Of a DNA stretch of 64,000 nt, positions 11,417 through 22,186 are shown in pieces. Position 1 is the first letter of the stretch. Each line of letters begins with the position of its first letter. Under the pieces are notes generated by a model, which saw only the letters and a list, made by a program, of their open reading frames with translations, had not been told where the DNA came from and made no database searches. A program made the translations under genes and the position numbers. Location: the NCBI GenBank assembly GCA_023362775.1, contig JALMGJ010000016.1, forward strand, positions 565,001-629,000, in the 5' to 3' direction. This stretch comes from Charina bottae (taxonomy: Eukaryota > Chordata > Lepidosauria > Squamata > Charinaidae).

Positions 11417-13246
11417 ATGTCACTATTTCTCCGCTCTTATTGCATCCACAGAATGCCGCCCAGTGGCCCTGTTCAGGATCACCCGATCCCTTTTGGGAAA
11501 AAGGGACGTGCTGAGGAATTTTCCAGGCATCTGCAGGATAAAATCGCTCGGATCCGCTCTAAGTTAGACTCTAAGCATGAAACATGGTCTGGGGAGATGA
11601 CTGAGGAGCGTACTTACCCTGTTATCTGGGAACAGTTTGATCCTGTTGGACCCGAGGAAGTGGATAGGATCCTCCAGACTGTAAATGACACCACGTGCAA
11701 ATTAGATCCATGTCCCTCCTGGCTGGTGCAATCGGCTAGGGAGGTGATGTGTGGATGGGTCCAGTCAATGGTAAATGCATTCTTGCAGGAAGGGGTGTTT
11801 CTGACGGCCTTCAAGGGGGCGTTGGTGTGCCCCCTCCTCAAGAAACCATCACTGGACCCTGTTGTACTGGACAATTTTCATCCAGTTTCCCACCTTCCCT
11901 TTATGGGGAAGGTGGTTGAGAAAGTGGTGGCATTGCAGCTCCAGAGGATTCTTGATGAAACGGATTATCTAGACCCCTTTCAGTCAGGTTTCAGGCCAGG
12001 ATATGGGACGGAAACAGCATTGGTCATGCTTATGGATGATCTTTGGCGGGAGCGGGATGGAGGTAGTGCATCCATCCTGGCTCTCCTTGACCTCGCAGTG
12101 GCTTTCAATACCGTCTACCATGGTATCCTTTTGAAGCAGCTCAGGGAGTTGGGGGTGGGCAGCGTGGTTTTCCGCTGCTTCGCCTCCTTCCTCCAGGGCT
12201 GGTCCCAATCGGTGTTGATAGGGGAGGAGAGATCGGGTCCACGGCCCCTCCTTTGTGGGGTGCCACAGGGCTCAGGGCTCTCTCCTCTCCTATTTAACAT
12301 CTACATGAAAACACTGGGCGAGATCATCCGTCTCCACAGGATGAGATATCATCAATATGCTGATGATACACAGTTATACATCTCCATCCCGGGGGAAGTA
12401 AGTGATGCTGTGACTACCCTGTCCAAGTGCCTGGGGGCTGTAGGGGTCTGGATGGGGAACAACAGGCTTCAGCTGAACCCTGCTAAGACAGAGTGGCTGT
12501 GGATTAATGGCCCCTCGGTATCTAGGAATTTATCATCTTTAGTTCTGGATGGGGTTGCACTTCCCCAGACAGACCCGGTGCGTAATTTGGGGGTCCTCCT
12601 GGACTCACGACTCCTGCTTGAAGAGCAGGTGGCAGTCGTGGCCAGAAGGGCCTTTGCACAACTTCGTGTTGTGCACCAATTACGCCCTTTCCTGGAGCAA
12701 GAGGCCCTTCGAACAGTCACTCATGCCCTGGTCATCTCCCAGATAGACTATTGTAATGCGCTCTACATGGGGCTACCCCTGAGGAGCGTCCGGAAGCTTC
12801 AGCTGGTTCAAAATGCGGCCGTGTGTTTTGAGGTGCCTCAAGATCGGCACACATCGGCACACATAACACCTTTGCTCTGTGAGCTGCATTGGGTCCCAGT
12901 TTGCTTCCGGATTCAATTCAAGGTGTTGGTTATCACCTTTAAAGCCCTACATGGCATGGGTCCAGGTTACCTGAAGGACCGGCTCATCCCCGTTCAATCA
13001 ACCCATCCCACCCGGTCCTGCAGGGAGGGCACGCTACGAACCCCGTCTGCAAGAGAGTTCCACCTGACGGGGTCTAGGAGGCGTGCCTTTTCTGCAGTAG
13101 CCCCCGCCCTTTGGAATATTCTTCCCCCGGAAATAAGATTGGCCCCCTCTCTCCTGGACTTTAGGAAAAACTTGAAGACCTGGCTATGTCATCAGGCCTG
13201 GGGAGGGGAGGGGAATAGCCAGTCTTGGGGTTCGCTTGCCCCTTAG
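11417..13246 (+). pseudogene. CR1/L3 LINE ORF2, reverse transcriptase and C-terminal region
   Basis: This is a 609-codon open frame, the longest RT piece of the family here. Motifs in order: VCPLLKKPSLDP and NFHPVSHLPF (RT blocks 1-2, usual NFRPVS), QSGFRPGYGTETAL, LLDLAVAFNTV (motif A; the first Asp is kept, the usual FD is FN), GVPQGSGLSPLLFNIYM (motif B), HQYADDTQLYIS (motif C, YADD intact), LNPAKTEWLW, then the C-terminal block with LRELHWVPV-like and WNILPPE motifs. It ends at a stop at 13244-13246. The enzyme would copy element RNA at the nicked target. It is disconnected from its endonuclease by a stop and frameshifts, so the element is dead. The ATG at 11417 is only where the frame opens and is not a real start. 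Confidence 0.85.
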
Positions 13247-13306
13247 ATTGGTCCTGACCTGCCTTATCGACCAGCGGAACAACTTGTACCATCTTGGATC
13301 AAATTG

Positions 13307-13308
13307 TA

Positions 13309-13350
<42 letters not shown>

Positions 13351-13388
13351 TATGTGTATGTGTATGTGTATGTGTGTATATATGTACA

Positions 13389-13434
<46 letters not shown>
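13307..13434. repeat. (TG)n-(TATG)n-(TA)n compound microsatellite
   Basis: A GT run at 13311-13343 is followed by TATGTG variants, then a pure TA run at about 13389-13432. It lies inside the 3' UTR of the CR1 element. Confidence 0.95.
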
Positions 13435-13435
<1 letters not shown>

Positions 13436-13562
13436 ACATTGCTTATTATTGATATTTGTTGTTTTAATTGATTTTAAATTTGTTGTGAACCACCCAGGGT
13501 CCCTCCTTGTGGGGGAGATGGGCGGGATATATGTGTAATTAATTAATTAATTAATTAATTAA

Positions 13563-14179
13563 TATACACATACTGTATATGGTGTATAGAAGCAGGAATG
13601 ATTGGGAGGCATCAGGAGACAAAAGAAAAAATAATAGCTGACCTAGAATCAATGAAGTATTACTATAGTATGTGACATTGTCATTCCTATCCAGCAAAAT
13701 TAACAAAAAACCTACGGGTCACAGAAGACGAGCAACTCCCTTAATCACCAGATTTATAGTCCCCAAAGGTTTATATTTATGGCATGGTTTTAATACCATT
13801 TTAAAATAGTAGGCAAACTGACATGCTACAAAACCAAGTGCCAGGCTCCAATTAGCTTTAATTCTAAAAATGTCCCTGATCCTTACATGGACCCCATAAG
13901 CACTCACAGAAAATAAAACAGGTCAGTTGTTACAGCTCAGTGCTTTGTTTGGAATGCAACTATATATTTATATTTAACTTTATATTTATTTTACTCTGAT
14001 CAGAAAGAAATATAGTAAAGAAAAATAGTACATTCAGAAAAGGAATGAAAGGGTTTCCTGAGTATTTCCTGAGAAAGAAATAATATAGAGACCCATCACT
14101 GTGATTGGAAAGCTTGAATTATTCCATAGCCAGGTATACTTATTAGTTTATGTTGGCAAAACAACTACGTCCTTTCATG
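13563..14179. other. Unassigned AT-rich sequence
   Basis: This stretch lies between the CR1 tail and the copia-type LTR. I see nothing I can name. Confidence 0.4.
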
Positions 14180-14730
14180 TGTTGGAATCTGGCAAATCAA
14201 GCATGCTTCATTAGCATATGGGTCATGGCTCTAGGAGGCAAACTCTGTGCTACTAGAGGAAGCTGCTTCTTGCCCCTCCCACTTCCTCTTCTCTCTCTCT
14301 GATTCTTCCACTGATAATGATGAAGCAGCATGTGGCTGCTCCTTTCCATGGAGAGGCCATGTGCTAGGCCTCAACTGCAGAGGCTTTTCCCCCTATCTCC
14401 ACACAGCCTCTGGCAGCAAACAGGGCCAGAAGTATGCAGTTTAGGGAACAGAAAGAAGAACTGAAACCAATTTTCTACTTAAATGTCTGTACCTGGACTG
14501 AATAAATGTAAGAACTCTTTTGTACTTACTTTTTGTACCTGCAACGTCTAAGCATGTATTTCTTTATGCTTGGGTGGGCTAAAAGTGTAAGAATAAGAAC
14601 CTGAATCTCTCTAACATGCTCACAGGCTGTTTTTTTAAACAATATTCTTTTTCTGCACATGAGTTTACACAACGTTAAGCTCTGCTCCATTCACTGGTTC
14701 TAACAGGTCACTGAATGATCTTCACCATGG
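14175..14730 (+). mobile_element. Solo Ty1/copia-type LTR with imperfect 5-bp target duplication
   Basis: I place the LTR at 14180 (TGTTGGAATC) to 14725 (...GATCTTCA), with flanking TCATG (14175-14179) and CCATG (14726-14730). It is assigned to copia because the same sequence, roughly 90% identical by eye over most of its length, is the 3' LTR directly after the copia pol end on the minus strand at 40351-40821. AATAAA at about 14500 ('GACTGAATAAATGTAAG') would be the poly-A signal. No internal region follows, so LTR-LTR recombination probably removed it. The 3' boundary could instead be at 14705 (...TCTAACA), but then no duplication is visible. Confidence 0.7.
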
Positions 14731-14945
14731 ACATGGACTGTTTAGATACGATTGTTCCTGCACTGGTAACTTCACACTTATATTACTGTAATGTGCTTTG
14801 GGTGGGACTACCTTTGCAGTTAGTCCAGAAACTGCAGCTGGTGCAGAATGCAGTGCCCAGGTTGCAAACTGGGAACCTGTCATGCACATGCTACATCTTT
14901 CTTGAAGCAACCACACTGGTGGCAAATTAGGTATCAATCCACGGG
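14726..14945 (+). mobile_element. CR1/L3 LINE fragment (RT C-terminal)
   Basis: The plus frame reads ALVTSHLYYCNVLWVGLPLQ then KLQLVQNA, matching ALVISQIDYCNALYMGLPLR / KLQLVQNA in the large copy near 12730-12820. It is decayed after about 14860. Confidence 0.7.
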
Positions 14946-15075
14946 CTTTGCTTCTGAAATATAAGGCTCTGATCACCTTGCAAGCAGGTTACTTAATCTT
15001 CACTGTTGCAGATCTGATCTATCACTGAGATTGTTGGGAATTATTGGGTCATGTGCTTAGAACTCAAGTGTCACT

Positions 15076-16258
15076 GTGTGATAATTTGTGAGTGGGTGCA
15101 AATGTTGGTACCTGCATTTTACAATGTTCTCTCTGTGAAATTTGGAAGGTACTTACAATCCGTCACCATGGGATGAGGTATCATCAATATGAGGATGATA
15201 CTCAATTGTGCATCTCCATCCCAGGTGAAGTAAGTGAGGCAGTCGCCACCCTGTCTCAGTGTCTGGGGGCTGTGGGGGCCTGAATGGGGAACAACAAGCT
15301 TCAGATGAACCCTAGCAAGACTGAGTGGCTGTGGATTGATGGCACCTCGGTATCTGGGAAATTGTCATCTTTGGTTCTGTATGGGGTGGTACTGCCCCAC
15401 TCGGAACCAGTGCAGAACTTGGGGGTTTTCCTGGACTCACGACTCCTGCTCAAAGAGCAGGTGGCAGTTGTGGCCAGGAGGGCCTTTGCGTAGCTTTGGC
15501 TTGTACGCCAGTTACGTCCATTCCTGGACAGAGATGCCCTCCAAACGGTCACTCATGCCCTTGTCATCTCCCATATAGACTACTGCAATGCGCTCTACAT
15601 GGGGCTACCCTTGAGGAATATCCAGAATATCCAGAAGCTACAGCTGGTACAGAATACAGCCGCGCGGGCAATTCTGGGTGCACCAGGATCAGCACATATA
15701 ACACCTTTGCTCCGTGAGCTGCATTGGGTGCTGGTTTGCTTCCAGGTACAATTCAAGGTGTTGGTCATTACCTTTAAAGCCCTACATGGCATGGGGCCAG
15801 GATACCTGATGGACCATCTTATCCCCATAACATTGACCCGCCCCACCCAATCATGCAGAGAGGGCATGCTCTGGACCCCATCAGTAAAGGAGTTCCATCT
15901 GGTGGGGTCCAGGAGATGGGCCTTCTCTGCAGTAACACTGGCCCTTTGGAATATCTTGCCCCCGGAGTTGAGGAGGGTTTCCTCGCTTCCGGCCTTCCGG
16001 AAAAATCTGAAAACCTGGTTCTGCCACCTAGCTTGGGACGAGAAAGGTAACAGCTCCTCCTGGGGATGGCTAGTACCATAATCCCCTCCCTATTTTTAAG
16101 ACCAATTCGCCTAGATTGGATTTTATACTTATTTGTTATATTGTTTATTGTAATTTTATATGGTATTTTTAATTGTATTTTTTATTTTAAACCGCCCAGA
16201 GTCCCCTGACTGGGGGAGATGGGCGGTCATATAAATTGAAATAATAAATAAATTACTT
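15076..16258 (+). mobile_element. CR1/L3 LINE, 5'-truncated, RT motif C to tail
   Basis: It starts abruptly just before RT motif C (MRYHQYEDDTQLCISIP; the usual YADD is YEDD) and runs to the 3' tail 'CCGCCCAGAGTCCCCTGACT...GGGCGGTCATAT' with (AATA)n at about 16190-16255. The coding part is open in one frame with stops at about 15281 (GA*MGNN) and 15492 (FA*LW), then changes frame to 15599-16081. The tandem 6-bp duplication 'AATATCCAG' x2 at about 15617-15634 adds codons (NIQNIQ). It is non-functional. Confidence 0.88.
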
Positions 16259-18000
16259 TTTCAAAGCAGTTCTTGAAGCCAAGGCTTTGTTTTGGAATGT
16301 TTTTGCGCTCTCCCTCTCCTGTTCTTGTCATTGTGTGTTTTATACTTTATATTCTATAAACCTTTTCAAGATACTTCTGCTTCTGTTTTGACTGTAAACT
16401 ACCCAGGAAAAGGAGGGAGACATGATTTCTTCATTATGTCATCTTAGAAAATATTCTAAAGTGGATACCCTTTTTAAGCAAAAAAGGGAAAGGAATGAAA
16501 AATTAATCAATTAATTTGTGTCACCTTTAAGATTAAGCAATATTATTCTGTCATAGACTTCTCTAAATCAATCCTACTTCATCAGATGAAGAGAGTAAGT
16601 TTTTGTGAGATTTTATCACTATATACACTTGTAGGTGAAAATAGACAGATAGTTGAATTAAGTGCTCCTGGTACAGTATAGATGACTATTTATCGCTAGA
16701 ATTTTCAAGTAAAATGCTTTATTTCATATTTAGTGGTCTCCAAAGCAACCTTTTATTACCCACTTTTCCAAAACTACAACCATGAGAATAGGTAAACTTT
16801 CTTGTTTCCATACATGAGAACCATCCCCGATAAGGTCTATGCCTTATCAGTTTTAGTTTATTAGCCCTCATCACTCACTACTGCATCCAGATACTGACTT
16901 AGAATACATACAGTCTCTCCTGATACAGATGTTTCGATAAAATACAGCTGTCAGTAACATATTGGTGACACTCATCTGCAGAACTCCTGATGTCCATTTC
17001 CAGTAGTTTTATAAAGATAATTAATAGCACTAAGGACAAAATAGTCCCCTACTACTACTGTCTGAGACCATCACTGAAAATAGGAGTAAAATAACTATTT
17101 ACCAGTGTGTGGTTTGAGAGACTAATGCCGAAACAAGGTGGCACAGACTTTTGGGTAAACATATGCAGAACTCATGATTCATTGATCCCTATAACTAGCC
17201 AACGTTTATTGGACAGGAGTAATACTGTATATTCATTACAGGGTTTTGACTTTGCTTTGTCAAATTTTCCCTGGCAAATGGGTAGGGGAAGAAAGTCATT
17301 TATTGACTTATTTGCTGCTCAATTATTCCTCTCCCTCCATCAATTCAGCTTCAATGTTTTTGTAGTTGCTCATGCTAGAGTGTAACAGAACTATAGCAAT
17401 GGTATGCTACTATGGCACATATTTTTTTCAGAAAAAATGGCAGAAATTCCACAAGTGGCTGATAATTATTTACAGTTTAGGATGGAGTGGTGGAAGGGAT
17501 TCAAGCAGCAAAATATTCATAAGCACTAATATTTTTCCTGCAGCTTCCATTTTTTAAATAGCCCCTCCCTGCAAGATGAATGGCTAGTAACATGCTAGTT
17601 ATATTAAATACAATACATCTTTGCCAACAGAGATAACATTCAGCAGACATGTGGATTTTAAATGAAGGTACACACATTTATTTGGGTGAAGAAATTTAGT
17701 CCAGTCATGATTAAAAACAAAGCAATTTGTTATAAATATTATGCAGATGAGATTTGTGATAAAATGTCAGGTGGTCTAGTTGGCAGATATATACTGACAA
17801 TAAAAGGGGGAGATGAAAACAGCATTAAAAAACACATACATTATGAAGCATAATTAACAGTTAAAACAGATGCTCAGTTGTTGTTTGAAAAAAAACAGTT
17901 TCAGAGGATGGTCACAGAAATAAATAGATAAAACTCCCCTAGCATTAAATATTCAGCCAGCTGAATTTGAGATAAGATTCTTTGCACTTCAGCTGGCCAT
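16259..18000. other. Unassigned AT-rich sequence
   Basis: No gene or repeat I can name. The open frames are short and lack family resemblance. Confidence 0.45.
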
Positions 18001-19081
18001 TTGTCAGGAGTTTCCAAAGAAATGTTATTCCAGATAACTACATGGGAAAAGAACAAAGGGGGTAGGTCCCCACATAAAGACAGATATCTTGACAATAAGC
18101 TCACCCAGAGGTACAGACGGAAAAGGGATAATTGGAGAGGAGTAGGGGAGAATTGGGAGGGGGTCCTAACTCAAATACATCCTCCCAGGCCAAAAAAATC
18201 CAATTGACTCAGCCATATGGTATCAAATTGGGCAGCTACCCCCTTTACAAAAAACTAGTTCCCAGGGAAACTAAAATGATCAGCTTAGCCATAAAAAGGC
18301 CAGGGAATGTGATAACCTGGGAAAAGATCCGGGAAGGTCAGCAGAGTTCTGGGAAAGCAAACTAAAATAAAATAATTCCCTAGAAAGAAACTATGTTTGT
18401 GGGCTCCTGCCTCTTTGCTCTTTCAAGACCCCACTGCCTTTGGAGTCCTGTCCCATTAAATCATAGTTCCACCCTAAAGGCCTCACTGACCTCACGAGGC
18501 ACATGATGTGTTATATCCAATGAAATTCCTGGCTGCTCTATCCAATCACACGTATATTCTAATTTGCATAAGTCTCTTAGATCTGTCTTTGCCCCAGCGC
18601 TGTCCACAAACGAATTTGTGCTTTAATGAAATGTACCCTGGTCTCCACTTCAAATATACCCCTAAAATTGTTCTATGGGGGAAGAAACCATGAGCAAAAC
18701 CAATTCAGGAAGGAATAGGTTTTGTGCAAACTGGTGTGGCAGACACTGTCTCACATCTTGGCCATGGCCTTCTTGATTTCATCAATGAAATCAAGAAAAA
18801 CAGCACAAAGGCGGCACAGTGGTTACACAGATAGAGAAAATGACTTAGGCCAAGTACACTTTTTAAAAGAAGAAGCAAAAAAAAAACTATCATATGCACT
18901 TGCATATAGAAGTCTCAGGGCTGGCATTATTATGGCTGTAATGTAAAGGCATGCTGGTGAGGGAGGATGAATTTTATCTGGAGGCACCAAGTTGGAGAAG
19001 GCTGGCAGAGAAAATAAACAAATTCGCAAAACCCCAGAAAGTGCAGGCCTTGTCATGGTTTAACCTGAAGTGACCAGCTTC
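18001..19081. other. Unassigned sequence, possibly an old LTR element in part
   Basis: This is somewhat more GC-rich than the flanks, with purine-rich stretches (18040-18160) and promoter-like patches ('CCATAAAAAGGCC', 'CCAATCACA', 'AAATATACCCC'). I cannot identify a family or find paired ends. It contains a perfect 13-bp inverted repeat with a 2-nt loop at 18770-18797. Its right end is the target site of an L1 insertion. Confidence 0.3.
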
Positions 19082-19140
19082 AGAAGAGCATCATGATAGA
19101 TGGATAAATTGATTTCTTTGATTAGAGAAAAGATACTTTC
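19082..19140 (+). mobile_element. 5' part of an older, 5'-truncated L1 (split by a younger L1)
   Basis: From about 19101 a plus frame reads M-D-K-L-I-S-L-I-R-E-K-I-L. Joined across the younger L1 to 25446 onward, the same frame continues T-F-I-G-D-W-K-P-L, the end of an L1 ORF2. The target duplication AGAAGAGCATCATGAT (19082-19097) pairs with AGAAGATCACCATGAT at 25812-25827 (two mismatches). This piece is the remnant of a roughly 410-bp insertion. Confidence 0.75.
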
Positions 19141-20342
19141 ACTTTCACTTCCGGGTACTGATCGGAGCGCAGCGAAGAACCGGGGCTCCCAGCCTCGATT
19201 CCACGGCTAAGCTGTTTGCAGTGATTTGGGAGAAGAAAATCGCTGGAAAAATCACACTTGAAGAGAGTGTGATCAGAAGATTAACCAGAAGGGGTCTCTG
19301 GTGTAATTGCTCTCCCCCGACCCCCATAATTTCCACTGCGGGAGGAGGGAGATAGAGCAATGAAAGGAGACTGGAAAAAAAACGGGCTTTACAGCAGCCG
19401 TGATTCTGAAAGATAAGTAGCTGGCCCGATCAGGCTTTTAGTCACTTTTCTTTACTTTAAAATATTATTATTATTTTTTTATTAAGTGCTAAGATTTGTA
19501 TCTGGACTTGACTTATATTTGCTGGTGCTATATTTTTTTTCTTGTTAATGGAAGAATAAACGGTGGGAAGAGAAAGCTAAGTGGCTTTGCTAGAAGTGAA
19601 AGTGACTTTTATTATTATTTCAGTTTGGCTTGAGTTTCTTACTTATGGACAATTATTGGTATCTCTATTTTTGTTCCCTGGAATATTATATTAAAGCCTG
19701 AATTTAAATGGAGTGATTAATACTTTATTTTTTAAGACTTTGATGTTGGGATTACTGCCTGAAAAGGGAGAAAAAGAACCCTATTAAATATTCTTTTATA
19801 TATACAAGTTCCTCCTTTTCTTTCTGAATTTTGAACTCTGTTTGGATTTATTTTTTTGAAAAAGTCAAGTTATTTAACGTTTAATTTGGATTATTGGATT
19901 ATTATATGGAAAGTAGAGGCTTTTTTATATGTTTCTAGCAACATTTTTTCTTTTGGACTTGTGGTTGGATTGAAGAATTACAAGTGGGAAGGAGAAACCC
20001 TGGGAATATTTACTATTCTTATCTTTGATTTTGACTACAGGAGAACAAAAAGTCCTAGGCTTTTATCTTGGGTGTTTGAAACACTGCAGACTTTTATATA
20101 TAAGGGACTATAAATGAACTAAGAGGAAAAATTTTAAAGGAGCCTATTAAAATTTTTTTTCTAGTTCTTTCTTTTTTTTCTTAACCTTTTGGATATTTGC
20201 TTTTTCACCTTTTCTTTTTTCTTTTTATTACCTGTAAAAAAATTTTTTTTATTTTTTCCCTTTTTTAAAAATAATTATTGTTATATTGTTATATGGTGCT
20301 TTTTTCCCCTTTTCTCCCTTTTTTCTTCTTTTTTGCAGGGCT
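19141..20342 (+). promoter_or_regulatory. L1 5' UTR / internal promoter region
   Basis: It begins 'ACTTTCACTTCCGGGTACTG', and the first ~190 bp are GC-rich with several CpG sites, as expected for an L1 internal promoter. 'TTCCGG' resembles an ETS-type site (inference). The remainder is T-rich with no conserved open frame. It ends just before the ORF1 ATG. Confidence 0.6.
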
Positions 20343-21377
20343 ATGGCGTCTTTGGGAACGAGACGGGTGGAGAAGGAGAAGAAGAAGGAGACTGGAGGAC
20401 CACCTATCGATTCTGCTACACCTGCTACATCTGCCTCAGAAACTTTATTACCAGAAATGAAAAAGATATTAGAAGCTGTTGCAGCACTAAATAAGAAAAT
20501 GGATGATCAGAATACAGCAATAAATAAGAAAATGGACGACTCCACGAAGCAGATGGAAGATCAGATTACAGCATTAGACAAAAAAATGGACGATATGAAG
20601 AAAGAAATAACCCGAGAGATTAAGCAAGACTTTAAAAAAGAAATTCAAACAGTCAAGGAAGTGGTCAATTCTCTGTCAGGAGAACTTAAAGATACGCAAA
20701 GCCAGATGCAAAAATTAGAAGATAAATCAGAATATGCTATTAAAGAGATTGAACATAATATAGATATCACAGCTTTAGCAGAAATGAGAGAGAAAGAGCA
20801 CATCTTGAGATTTAGAGCAGTTCCAGAACAAGTAGATGAAAATGTGAGAGAAAGGATGATTTTTGAATTGGCTAAATTTCTGGAGACAAGAGAACAAGAT
20901 TTAGATTTGGAGATAGACAAGATATTCAGAGTAAACTCACGTTATGCTAAGGAAAGAAAAGTCCCTAGAGACATATTGATATATTTTGTAAGAAAAGTGA
21001 CAAAAGAGCAAATCTTAAGGAAACATTATAATACTAGATTAAACATAGAAGGGAAGGAAATAATTGTATTAAAAGAAATTCCCTTGAGAATATTAAGGAA
21101 AAGAAAAGACTATTCTTTCCTTACAGACAAATTAAGGCAACATAGTATTTCATTCAGATGGGAAAAATTGGAAGGCGTATCGTTTGAGTTCAAAGGACAG
21201 AGATTCAAAATAACTTCCATTGTAAAAGCAAAAGCTTTTTTAGAGAAATACAAGAAAGAAATGGGTTTACCAGAAGGAGAATTGACAAAAGGAGGAGAAA
21301 CATCGAAAGACAAAGAGAAAACTGAAGATCTATCTGAGAAAGGAGCTACAGGTGTGGACTTAACAAAGGGATTTTAA
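20343..21377 (+). CDS. L1 ORF1 protein (RNA-binding chaperone)
   Basis: This is 344 codons from the ATG at 20343. The open frame extends upstream but only through T-rich leader, so this ATG, in MASLGTRRVEKEKKKE, is the sensible start. Residues ~35-140 form a charged, heptad-rich coiled coil with near repeats (NKKMDDQ, NKKMDDS, DKKMDD). This is followed by an RRM-like region (HILRFRAVPEQ ~158-168; IFELAKFLE) and a C-terminal domain (PRDILIYFVRKVTKEQIL; LKEIPLRILRKRKDY). The length and order match vertebrate L1 ORF1p. Family role: it trimerises, coats element RNA in the cytoplasm and helps strand exchange during target-primed reverse transcription. No stop or frameshift is seen. The tail after ~305 is Lys/Glu/Thr-rich. 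ORF2 starts 14 bp after its stop. Confidence 0.9.
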   Translation: MASLGTRRVEKEKKKETGGPPIDSATPATSASETLLPEMKKILEAVAALNKKMDDQNTAINKKMDDSTKQMEDQITALDKKMDDMKKEITREIKQDFKKEIQTVKEVVNSLSGELKDTQSQMQKLEDKSEYAIKEIEHNIDITALAEMREKEHILRFRAVPEQVDENVRERMIFELAKFLETREQDLDLEIDKIFRVNSRYAKERKVPRDILIYFVRKVTKEQILRKHYNTRLNIEGKEIIVLKEIPLRILRKRKDYSFLTDKLRQHSISFRWEKLEGVSFEFKGQRFKITSIVKAKAFLEKYKKEMGLPEGELTKGGETSKDKEKTEDLSEKGATGVDLTKGF

Positions 21378-21391
21378 AGAATCAAACACCA

Positions 21392-22186
21392 ATGGAACTT
21401 AAATATCTGACATGGAACATTAATGGAGCTAATGCTCCACAGAAAAGAAGAAAGATATTTCATTTTTTGAAAAAACAGAAATTGGACATAAGTTGTCTAC
21501 AAGAGACTCATATTTGTAAAAAAGATACTAAATATTTGATTCAAAAACAGCTTGGAGAAGAATTTATTTCGGCTGGATATAAAAAAACTAAAGGGGTAGT
21601 CTTATATGTACAACCAAAGTTAAACCCAAAATTGATATTAGCTGATGAAGAGGGTTGATACATTGTAGTAGAAATTAACATACAAGGAATTAAAACACTG
21701 ATAGTTGGACTTTATGCACCGAATATGGATAAAGGAGTATTTTATAAAAACCTGATGGATAAACTTTTAGACTTAACGTATGACAATTGGTGTTTCATGG
21801 GGGATCGGAATGGGGTAATTTACCCCAGACTGGATAGACAGTCACAAAAAGAAGTGAAGCAAACACAGGGAAAATTGCCACAAACATTTTTCGACTTGAA
21901 AGAGATGTTGGATTTACAAGACATTTGGAGATGTATGAATGGGACTTCCAGAGAATTTACATATTATTCAGAGAGATTTAAATCACATTCTAGAATAGAT
22001 ATGATCTTGATATCTAAAAATTTGATGATGGACATTAACAAAGTTGATATATTACCTAAGACTTTATCAGATCATAATCCAGTAATGTTGACTCTTAAAG
22101 GGAAACGGAATGTATTTAGATGGAGATTGAATGAGTCGCTACTACGGAATAATGATGTAGTTGATGTATGCAAAAAAAAAAATTAA
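21392..22186 (+). pseudogene. L1 ORF2, endonuclease domain, interrupted by a stop
   Basis: The ATG at 21392 opens MELKYLTWNINGANAP. AP-endonuclease motifs follow: WNING (Asn), CLQETHI (Glu), FMGDRNG (Asp, Asn; usually GDFN), SRIDMILIS (Asp) and LSDHNPVM (Asp-His). The catalytic positions are present. A TGA at 21656-21658 (ADEEG*YIVVE) breaks the frame; GGT-TGA-TAC is consistent with an ancestral CGA after CpG decay. The same frame then continues to 22186, where an 11-A run (22172-22182) shifts it by one base into the RT part. The domain would nick T/A-rich target DNA. Confidence 0.88.

Larger units (their letters stand above)
9375..13562 (+). mobile_element. Near full-length CR1/L3-type (CR1/L2 group) LINE
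   Basis: A GC-rich 5' region (9375-10440, cut by a SINE) is followed by apurinic-type endonuclease, linker, reverse transcriptase and a 3' UTR. The 3' UTR has the tail 'CCACCCAGGGTCCCTCC...GGGGGAGATGGGCGGGATAT' and ends in (TAAT)n. The order and motifs fit the CR1/L2 group; I favour the L3-type lineage common in snakes, but L2 is possible. I see no separate ORF1. (TG)n(TA)n has expanded inside the 3' UTR. Base composition is clearly richer in GC than the surroundings. No convincing target duplication is visible, which is usual for this group. Other pieces of the same family occur at 14726, 15076, 31404, 34736 and 39437. Confidence 0.85.
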
